Shown in pieces: positions 1 through 6,068 of a stretch of DNA of 6,068 nt. Source of the stretch: an uncultured beta proteobacterium (lineage in GTDB: Bacteria > Pseudomonadota > Gammaproteobacteria > Burkholderiales > Rhodocyclaceae); the NCBI GenBank assembly GCA_903917505.1, contig CAIXAY010000267.1:1-6068 (forward strand), written 5' to 3'. The notes below the pieces were generated by a model. It searched no databases. It was not told the DNA's origin and worked only from the letters and a program-made list of their open reading frames with translations. A program made the translations under genes and the position numbers. The number at the start of each line of letters is the position of its first letter. Within the stretch, counting starts at the first letter, position 1.

Positions 1-1163
<1,163 letters not shown>

Positions 1164-1167
<4 letters not shown>

Positions 1168-1175
1168 GTTTATGA
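1164..1175 (+). promoter_or_regulatory. Overlapping stop/start relay at glgX-malQ junction
   Basis: The 12 bases ATGAGTTTATGA contain the glgX stop (TGA 1165-1167) inside one ATGA and the malQ start (ATG 1172-1174) inside a second ATGA. Read in the third frame they form a complete ORF of three codons (Met-Ser-Leu-stop). There is no good Shine-Dalgarno sequence before malQ, since the upstream bases CTCTCACGCG are not purine-rich. Ribosomes finishing glgX may therefore reinitiate at malQ. The overlaps are seen directly; the coupling is inferred. Confidence 0.5.
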
Positions 1176-2719
1176 CTTTGTCAAGACACAGCGGCATCCT
1201 GCTGCATCCGACCTCGCTGCCGGGCCCGCATGGCGCCGGCGATTTCGGGCCGGCGGCCTACCACTTCGTCGACTGGCTGGTCGCCGGCGGCCAGAGCCTT
1301 TGGCAGATCCTGCCGCTCGGCGGCCTCGGGCCGGGCAACTCGCCGTACATGAGTCCGTCGGCCTTCGCCGGCAATGAACTGCTGATCGACCTCGCGCAAC
1401 TGCGCCAGGCCGGCTGGCTGACCGCGGCTGACACTGAACCCGATCCGGCTTTCGTCGCGGCGCAAGTCAATTACCCGGCCGTGCAGCGCTTCCGCATGGC
1501 GCGCTTGCGCCTCGCCGCCGAGCGCTTCTTCGCCGAAGCGCGGCCGGAGGCGCGCGACGCCTACGCGGCTTTCTGCGCCGACGCGTACGCCTGGCTCGAC
1601 GACTATGCGCTGTTCATGGCCGTCGACAAGCACTACGGCGGCTACGGCAAGCTCTGGCAGGACTGGCCGGCCGCGCTGGCGCAACGCCAGCCGAAGGCGC
1701 TCGCCGCCGCCGCGCACTCGCTGGCCGACGAATGCAATTTCTGGCGCTTTTGCCAGTGGTGTTTTTTCAGCCAGGCCGCGGCGCTAAAAAAATACGCCAA
1801 CGCGCACGGCGTCGAAATCATCGGCGACATGCCCATCTTCGTTTCCGCGCACAGCGCCGACGTGTGGGCCAACCGCCAGCTCTTCGACCTCGATGCGCAG
1901 GGACGGCCGCGCGTCGTCGCCGGCGTGCCGCCCGATTACTTCAGCGCCACCGGGCAGCACTGGGGCAATCCGCTCTACGACTGGGCGGCAAACAAGAAGG
2001 AAGGCTACCGCTGGTGGATCGCCCGCATGCGCGCCAGCCTGGCGCTCTGCGACATCGTGCGCATCGACCATTTCCGCGGCTTCGAAGCCTACTGGGAAAT
2101 TCCCGCCGAGGCGGCAACGGCCGTCGACGGCCGCTGGCAGCCGGGGCCGGGCGCCGCGCTGTTCGCCGCGCTGAAGAAGGCGCTCGGCACAGGCAAGCGC
2201 GCCGCGCAGATCATTGCCGAGGATCTCGGCGAGATCACCGCCGAAGTGCGGGCGCTGCGCGAAGCGGTCGGCCTGCCCGGCATGCGCATCCTGCAATTCG
2301 CTTTCGACGGCCACGTCGATAATCCGTATCTGCCCTACAACTTCGAGGCCAACACCGTCGTCTATACCGGCACCCACGACAACGATACGACGCGCGGCTG
2401 GTGGCAAACGCTCGCCGCGCATGAGCAGGACCATATCCGGCGCTATTTCGGCATTAGCGGGGACTGCATCGAATGGGACCTGATCCGTGCCGCTGCGGCT
2501 TCGGTCGCGGCCTTCGCGATCACCCCGATGCAGGACGTGCTCGGCCTCGATTCGAGCGGCCGCATGAACCAGCCGGGCTGCGCGCAAGGCTCATGGGAAT
2601 GGCGCTTCGACTGGCAGCAGGTGCGCCCCTGGCACGCCGAGCGACTGGCCGAGTTCGCGCGGCTGTACGGGCGTTTGCCGCAAGCGCACGCGCACGCATC
2701 GGCGCGCCGCGCGCCTTGA
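1172..2719 (+). CDS. malQ: 4-alpha-glucanotransferase (amylomaltase) MalQ
   Basis: GH77 disproportionating enzyme. It transfers alpha-1,4-glucan segments between maltodextrins and releases glucose, working in the cytoplasm on oligosaccharides such as those freed by GlgX. The product is 515 aa, matching the short bacterial/plant DPE1-like form rather than the roughly 690-aa E. coli form with its N-terminal extension. Family signatures are the N-terminal SGILLHPTSLPGPHGAGDFG, then QILPLGGLGPGNSPY (about 46-60). RIDHFRGFEAYWEIP carries the probable nucleophile D299, IIAEDLG carries acid/base E350, and TGTHDNDTTRGWW carries D403. GSWEWRF lies near the C-terminus. The start at 1172 was chosen because homology begins at once after it. 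The open frame continues upstream to 899, but that stretch only shadows glgX. Codons 205-207 contain an A7 run, unusual in this GC-rich gene. It probably shares a transcript with glgX. Confidence 0.97.
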   Translation: MTLSRHSGILLHPTSLPGPHGAGDFGPAAYHFVDWLVAGGQSLWQILPLGGLGPGNSPYMSPSAFAGNELLIDLAQLRQAGWLTAADTEPDPAFVAAQVNYPAVQRFRMARLRLAAERFFAEARPEARDAYAAFCADAYAWLDDYALFMAVDKHYGGYGKLWQDWPAALAQRQPKALAAAAHSLADECNFWRFCQWCFFSQAAALKKYANAHGVEIIGDMPIFVSAHSADVWANRQLFDLDAQGRPRVVAGVPPDYFSATGQHWGNPLYDWAANKKEGYRWWIARMRASLALCDIVRIDHFRGFEAYWEIPAEAATAVDGRWQPGPGAALFAALKKALGTGKRAAQIIAEDLGEITAEVRALREAVGLPGMRILQFAFDGHVDNPYLPYNFEANTVVYTGTHDNDTTRGWWQTLAAHEQDHIRRYFGISGDCIEWDLIRAAAASVAAFAITPMQDVLGLDSSGRMNQPGCAQGSWEWRFDWQQVRPWHAERLAEFARLYGRLPQAHAHASARRAP

Positions 2720-2731
2720 CATGACCATGCC

Positions 2732-2755
2732 CTGCACTGACAAACCCAGTGGCAG
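2732..2755. repeat. Imperfect inverted repeat downstream of malQ
   Basis: CTGCACTG (2732-2739) faces CAGTGGCAG (2747-2755) across a 7-base spacer. This gives eight pairs with one bulged G at 2751. It lies 12 bases after the malQ stop and just upstream of where the -35 of the next promoter would be. No T-run follows, so it is a poor intrinsic terminator. It could be a protein-binding site, an mRNA 3' stabiliser, or chance. Confidence 0.35.
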
Positions 2756-2780
2756 CAAGGCGCGATCAATGCTTATCGAG

Positions 2781-2786
2781 TATAAT
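2781..2786 (+). promoter_or_regulatory. Candidate sigma-70 -10 box for the DUF2934 gene
   Basis: A perfect TATAAT lies 56 bases upstream of the DUF2934 start codon and predicts transcription from about 2793, with a leader of roughly 50 bases. No -35-like hexamer sits at 15-19 bases (the 17-bp position reads AGGCGC), and there is no TGn extended -10. The promoter may be weak, activator-dependent or read by another sigma factor. Position relative to the gene and the local fall in GC support it. Confidence 0.5.
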
Positions 2787-2792
2787 GCGCGT

Positions 2793-2816
2793 ATTGGTCT
2801 TATTTTTAGATCCAAT
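2793..2816. repeat. Inverted repeat in the DUF2934 leader
   Basis: ATTGGTCT (2793-2800) faces AGATCCAAT (2808-2816) across the T-rich 7-base loop TATTTTT. Eight pairs form with one bulged T at 2811. It begins almost exactly at the predicted transcription start, so it could be an operator or a hairpin at the mRNA 5' end. The stem is AT-rich and followed only by CTTT, so terminator function is unlikely. Confidence 0.35.
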
Positions 2817-2830
2817 CTTTCGCACACTGA

Positions 2831-2836
2831 AAGGAT
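2831..2836 (+). promoter_or_regulatory. Ribosome binding site of the DUF2934 gene
   Basis: AAGGAT, preceded by GA to give GAAAGGAT, lies 6 bases before the ATG at 2843. This is the only clear Shine-Dalgarno sequence before a start codon in the window, and it fixes the start. It suggests stronger independent initiation than for malQ or glgA. Confidence 0.75.
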
Positions 2837-2842
2837 TCAACC

Positions 2843-3238
2843 ATGGCCGAGATGACCAAGAAGACCACTACCGCCGCGAAGGCGGCCAAGCCCGCGAAGA
2901 CCGTTGTCGCCAAAGCGGCCGCAAAGAAACCGGTTGCCAAAGCAGCCGCCAAGAAGCCGGTTGTAGCTGCCAAGAAGCCAGTAGCCGCGGCCAAGAAGCC
3001 GGCGGCCAAAGCCCCGGCCGCAGCAGCCAAGAAAACCGCAGCGCCTGCTGCCGCCAAACCCGCTCCGAGCCCGGCGCCCGCCAAACCGGCGATGCGCGTC
3101 AGCGACGAGCAGCGTTATCGCATGGTCGCCGAGGCCGCCTACTATCGCGCCGAAAGCAACCAGTTCAAGAGTGACCCGGTGCGCGACTGGATCGAAGCCG
3201 AGAGCGACATCACCATCCTGCTCAGCGGCGGCAACTAG
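2843..3238 (+). CDS. Histone H1-like Lys/Ala/Pro-rich protein with C-terminal DUF2934 domain
   Basis: A 131-aa protein in two parts. Residues 1-84 are low-complexity Lys/Ala/Pro/Val with 20 lysines and a single acidic residue. Four KKP motifs occur at K28, K37, K44 and K51, spaced 9, 7 and 7 residues. This composition resembles histone H1-like tails such as those of PhaF, AlgP or HctB and suggests nucleic-acid or polyanion binding. Residues about 85-127 form a compact segment with RYRMVAEAAYYRAES and DPVRDWIEAESDI, matching the DUF2934 pattern (an alpha-helical domain of unknown function with an xDWxxAE motif). No signal peptide or membrane segment is seen. Its own SD and -10 suggest separate transcription from malQ, and its stop is 23 bp from the convergent glgA stop. 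Candidate roles are a nucleoid-associated or granule-associated protein; the function is unknown. The gene call is secure and the domain call fairly secure. Confidence 0.88.
   Translation: MAEMTKKTTTAAKAAKPAKTVVAKAAAKKPVAKAAAKKPVVAAKKPVAAAKKPAAKAPAAAAKKTAAPAAAKPAPSPAPAKPAMRVSDEQRYRMVAEAAYYRAESNQFKSDPVRDWIEAESDITILLSGGN
2921..3004 (+). repeat. In-frame tandem AKKP-coding repeats
   Basis: Four copies of a 15-base unit close to GCCAAGAAGCCGGTT start at 2921, 2948, 2969 and 2990, spaced 27, 21 and 21 bases. All are in the DUF2934 gene frame and encode AKKP plus V or A. Spacings are multiples of three, so copy number could change by slippage or recombination without breaking the frame. Confidence 0.75.
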
Positions 3239-3261
3239 CCGCGCAAGCCGCTGGCGGCCGC

Positions 3262-4737
3262 CTACGCCGTCGCCAGCCCGGCCTTCTCGCCGGCCGGCTG
3301 CAGGCTGCGGTAAAGCGCTTCGTAGTTGGCGGCGGAATCGTCCCAGGAAAAATCCTGCAGCATGCCGCGCCGCTGAACCTGTCGCCAGGCCTCGGGGTCG
3401 CGGTAGAGCGCGCACGCTTCGACGATGCGCGCGCCCAGCGCGACGCGCGTGGCCTCATTGAAAACGAAACCGGTGGCGCTGTCGGCGCCGAGGCTGTCGG
3501 GCGTCGCGTCGACTACCGTGTCGGCCAGTCCGCCGACCCGGCGCACCAGCGGCAGCGTGCCGTAGCGCAGGGCGTATAGCTGGGTCAGGCCGCAGGGCTC
3601 GAAGCGCGAGGGGACGAGCAGCACGTCGGCGCCGGCCATGAAGCGGTGCGACAGCACCTCGTCATAGCCGATGCGCACCGCGACCGTTTCCGGATTGGCG
3701 GTGGCGGCATACTTGAAGCCCGCTTCGAGGTCGCCATCACCGGAGCCGAGCACCGCGAGTTGCGCACCCTCCCGGAGCAATTCGGGCAGCGCGGCGAGCA
3801 AGAGATCCATGCCTTTCTGCGAAGTCAGCCGGCTGACCACGGCGAACAGCGGCCGGTCGGCGTCGCGCGCCAGCCCCAGTTCGGTCTGCAAGGCCAGCTT
3901 GCAGGCCTTCTTGCCATTGAGCTTGTCGGCGCTGTAGGGCTTGGCGATCAGCGGATCGTCGGGTTTCCAGATGCCGTAATCGACGCCGTTGAGGATGCCG
4001 GACAGGTCGCCGCCGCGATCGCGCAGCACGCCCTCGAGGCCGCAGCCGAACTCGGCCGTGCGGATCTCGCGCGCATAGGTCGGGCTGACCGTCGTTATTC
4101 TGTTTGAATAAACGAGGCCGGCCTTCATGAACGATATCTTGCCGTGAAACTCGATGCCGAGCGGGGTCAGCTTGCGCGCCGGCAGGCCCAGATCGGCGTT
4201 GCTGTCGAGCGGGAAGATGCCGCGGAAAGCGAGGTTGTGCACGGTCAGCACCGTCGCCGTGTGCAAGGCCGGATTCTGCGCGATATAGACCGGCACCAGG
4301 CCGGCGTGCCAGTCGTGCGCATGCACGATATCGGGCCGCCATTCCGGGTCGATCTCGGCCGAAGCGAGGTGCGCCGCAGCCCAGGCCAGCAGGGCGAAGC
4401 GGCGGTGATTGTCGTTCCAGTCCTGGCCGTCCGGCCCGACATAGGGATTGCCTTCGCGCCGGAAAAGGAAGGGCGCGTCGATCACGTAGGCCGGCAGCCC
4501 GCTGTCCGGCAGGCGGCCGATGCAGAAGGTCACGACGGCCGCGCCGAACAGCGGGCCGATCCGCAGCAGCGGCTTCAAGTCGACCATCCCGTCGAGGATG
4601 CCGGGCATGCCCGGCAGGAGTGCGCGCACGTCGATGCCGCGTTTGGCCAGGGCGGGCGGCAGCGCGGCGACCACGTCGGCGAGGCCGCCGGTTTTGACCA
4701 GCGGATAGATTTCAGAAGCGACGTGGAGTATGCGCAT
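3262..4737 (-). CDS. glgA: Glycogen synthase GlgA (ADP-glucose type)
   Basis: GT5 retaining glucosyltransferase that adds glucose from ADP-glucose to the non-reducing end of alpha-1,4-glucan in the cytoplasm. The product is 491 aa, slightly longer than the roughly 477 aa of E. coli GlgA. The N-terminal Rossmann domain opens with [19 protein letters not shown], with the ADP-glucose-binding Lys at K15. [10 protein letters not shown] is at 138-147. The C-terminal GT-B domain has VSRLTSQKG (301-309) and [10 protein letters not shown] (377-386, conserved E380), then [17 protein letters not shown]. The start is fixed by homology, because KTGGL falls at residue 15 as expected. No Shine-Dalgarno is visible: the bases before the ATG read TTTAATAATTAAACT. 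It lies downstream of glgC on the same strand with a 125-bp gap holding a long hairpin, and it converges with the DUF2934 gene. The last ~12 residues look non-conserved. Confidence 0.97.
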   Translation of the reverse strand: MRILHVASEIYPLVKTGGLADVVAALPPALAKRGIDVRALLPGMPGILDGMVDLKPLLRIGPLFGAAVVTFCIGRLPDSGLPAYVIDAPFLFRREGNPYVGPDGQDWNDNHRRFALLAWAAAHLASAEIDPEWRPDIVHAHDWHAGLVPVYIAQNPALHTATVLTVHNLAFRGIFPLDSNADLGLPARKLTPLGIEFHGKISFMKAGLVYSNRITTVSPTYAREIRTAEFGCGLEGVLRDRGGDLSGILNGVDYGIWKPDDPLIAKPYSADKLNGKKACKLALQTELGLARDADRPLFAVVSRLTSQKGMDLLLAALPELLREGAQLAVLGSGDGDLEAGFKYAATANPETVAVRIGYDEVLSHRFMAGADVLLVPSRFEPCGLTQLYALRYGTLPLVRRVGGLADTVVDATPDSLGADSATGFVFNEATRVALGARIVEACALYRDPEAWRQVQRRGMLQDFSWDDSAANYEALYRSLQPAGEKAGLATA

Positions 4738-4752
4738 AGTTTAATTATTAAA

Positions 4753-4840
4753 AAGCCATCAACCACAACGACACGACGGGCACAACGACGAGCAAGATCA
4801 AGACTGGTTTTTCGTCGTGGTCGCCGTGTCGTCGTGGCTT
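4753..4840 (-). repeat. Long hairpin of CACGACGA-like units between glgC and glgA
   Basis: On the glgC-glgA strand the arm at 4837-4812 pairs with the arm at 4788-4763. Of 26 opposed positions 24 pair, three of them G-U, with one 2x2 mismatch. The loop is 23 bases. Outer AAG (4840-4838) can also pair with CTT (4755-4753) across a bulge. Each arm consists of degenerate 8-9 base units (CACGACGA, CACGGCGA, CACGACGA). A TTTTT run lies beyond the stem on the glgA side (4754-4750), and TTTTTT lies beyond it on the plus strand (4845-4850). The element could be a terminator or attenuator, an mRNA-stabilising REP-like repeat, or a MITE-like insertion. The structure is seen; the function is inferred. 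Confidence 0.7.
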
Positions 4841-4862
4841 AATGTTTTTTCACTTTCGAAGT

Positions 4863-6068
4863 TCAGGAGATCCGGTCGATCATCTGCTGGGTCACCAGGG
4901 TAATGCCGTTCTCGGTCCGGCGGAAGCGCCGTGCATCGTCGTCGGGATCCTCGCCGATCACCATGCCGACCGGGATGCGCACCCCGTGGTCGATGATGCA
5001 GCGGGTCAGGCGCGCATAGCGGCCGACGTCGACGTCGGGCAGCAGCACCGACCAGTCGAGCTTCGAATACGAGTGGATGCGGCACATCGAGAAGAGCAGC
5101 GAACGGTTCATTTCACCCGAGACGATGCAGCCGCCGGCGACCGTCGATTCGATGGCGCTGCCGCGGCGACCGGGCTGGTTGTGCACGAACTTGGCGGGCG
5201 GCAATTGCTGCTGATAGGTCCACACCGGCCAGCTGCGGTCGTAGAGATTCAAGGCCGGATCGGTCGCCGTCAAGTCAATGTTGGCTTCCCAGTAGGCGTC
5301 TAGCGTGCCCGCGTCACGCCAGTAATTTTCCTTGCCCGGCGCTTCTTCCGGCGCATGCACGCAGCTGCGGTCGAAGGAATGGGCCATCGCGCAGCCGTTC
5401 TTCACCGCGCGCGGAATGATGTCCTTGCCGAAGTCGTGGTTGGAGGTCGGGTCGGCGATGTCGCGCGCCAGCTCGCTGTAGAGATAAGCCGCGTTGAAGA
5501 CGTAAATCCCCATGCTGCACAGCGAGGTGTCCGGCTTGCCGACCATGGGCGGCGGATTGGCGGGCTTCTCGACGAACTCGGTGACGCGCCGGCTGGTGTC
5601 GACCGCCATCACGCCAAAGCCGCTGGCGTCCTTGCGCGGCACCTCGATGCAGCCGATGGTGCACTCGGCGCCACCCTCGACGTGATCGACGATCATCGCC
5701 GCGTAGTTCATCTTGTATACGTGGTCACCGGCGAGGATCACGATGTATTTCGGCTCGGGGTGATAGGCTTGCAGAATATCCAGATTCTGGTAGACCGCGT
5801 CGGCCGTGCCGCGATACCACGACTCCTCGTCGACGCGCTGTTGCGCCGGCAGCAGATCGACGAACTCGTTGACCTCGCCGCGCAGGAAGCTCCAGCCGCG
5901 CTGCAGGTGGCGCAGCAGGCTGTGCGACTTGTACTGGGTGACCACGCCGATGCGCCGGATGCCGGAGTTCACGCAGTTGGACAGGGCGAAATCGATGATG
6001 CGGAATTTTCCGCCGAAATAGACGGCCGGTTTCGCGCGCCGGTCGGTCAGCTCATACAGCCGGCTGCC
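4863..6068 (-). CDS. glgC: Glucose-1-phosphate adenylyltransferase GlgC, N-terminus beyond window edge
   Basis: ADP-glucose pyrophosphorylase: ATP plus glucose-1-phosphate gives ADP-glucose and PPi, the committed and usually allosterically controlled step of bacterial glycogen synthesis. 401 residues are visible; roughly 20-30 are missing, including most of the GGxGxRL nucleotide-binding loop, of which GSRL remains. Motifs follow E. coli GlgC closely. RAKPAV has the FBP-site Lys at visible K13, then [23 protein letters not shown] is at 84-92, [10 protein letters not shown] carries the catalytic Asp at D115, and [10 protein letters not shown] carries the glucose-1-phosphate Lys at K168. SMGIYVFNA and [18 protein letters not shown] follow. 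The C-terminal third fits the left-handed beta-helix regulatory domain. The GTG at 5972 is not the start, since conserved coding continues upstream. It is the first gene of a probable glgC-glgA transcript. The intact FBP-site Lys hints at fructose-1,6-bisphosphate activation, which cannot be proved from sequence. Confidence 0.97.
   Translation of the reverse strand, partial: GSRLYELTDRRAKPAVYFGGKFRIIDFALSNCVNSGIRRIGVVTQYKSHSLLRHLQRGWSFLRGEVNEFVDLLPAQQRVDEESWYRGTADAVYQNLDILQAYHPEPKYIVILAGDHVYKMNYAAMIVDHVEGGAECTIGCIEVPRKDASGFGVMAVDTSRRVTEFVEKPANPPPMVGKPDTSLCSMGIYVFNAAYLYSELARDIADPTSNHDFGKDIIPRAVKNGCAMAHSFDRSCVHAPEEAPGKENYWRDAGTLDAYWEANIDLTATDPALNLYDRSWPVWTYQQQLPPAKFVHNQPGRRGSAIESTVAGGCIVSGEMNRSLLFSMCRIHSYSKLDWSVLLPDVDVGRYARLTRCIIDHGVRIPVGMVIGEDPDDDARRFRRTENGITLVTQQMIDRIS

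Noticed and set aside
1741..1767. CTGGC/GCCAG hairpin followed by T6 inside malQ as an internal terminator
   Set aside because: The stem is 5 bp, the T-run starts five bases after it, and the bases encode conserved MalQ residues.
2716..2721. TTGACA resembling a -35 box over the malQ stop
   Set aside because: It is 59 bases from the TATAAT at 2781, and no -10-like hexamer lies 15-19 bases downstream of it.
3247..3258. GCCGCTGGCGGC palindrome between the converging stops
   Set aside because: The stem is only 4-5 bp with a tiny loop and no T-run on either strand. Such words are common in GC-rich sequence.
4798..5085. Minus-strand ORF overlapping the glgC 3' end and the intergenic hairpin
   Set aside because: It lies in a different frame of conserved glgC and runs through a hairpin repeat, and has no recognisable domain.
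5970..5972. GTG as the glgC start
   Set aside because: Reading upstream in the same frame gives 32 more residues closely matching GlgC up to the window edge.

Overview
The window is a glycogen and alpha-glucan metabolism locus from a high-GC bacterium. Gene content, codon use, the short form of MalQ and a small Lys/Ala/Pro-rich DUF2934 protein suggest a betaproteobacterium, perhaps of the Rhodocyclales type. That placement is inferred from general resemblance, since no taxonomic marker is present.

Layout. On the plus strand, positions 1-1167 hold the C-terminal 388 residues of the glycogen debranching enzyme GlgX, cut by the left edge. Four bases later comes malQ (1172-2719, 4-alpha-glucanotransferase). 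A 123-bp gap follows, with a consensus -10 hexamer between two imperfect inverted repeats. Next is a 131-aa protein (2843-3238) with a histone H1-like lysine-rich N-terminus and a C-terminal DUF2934 domain. On the minus strand, convergent with these and only 23 bp away, lies glgA (3262-4737, glycogen synthase). Upstream of it is glgC (4863 to beyond 6068, glucose-1-phosphate adenylyltransferase), whose N-terminus is cut by the right edge. The 125-bp glgC-glgA gap is largely filled by a long hairpin built from CACGACGA-like units, with T-runs outside the stem on both strands.

Together the genes cover both directions of glycogen turnover. GlgC makes ADP-glucose and GlgA polymerises it. GlgX removes alpha-1,6 branches and MalQ disproportionates the released maltodextrins. 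Branching enzyme and glycogen phosphorylase are not in the window. Synthesis and degradation genes sit on opposite strands and converge on the DUF2934 gene.

I found no CRISPR array, tRNA, rRNA, transposase or defence gene, and no convincing new multi-gene system. The items most worth a second look are the glgC-glgA hairpin, the H1-like DUF2934 protein with its flanking inverted repeats, the 12-base stop/start relay between glgX and malQ, and a slippery A-run inside malQ.
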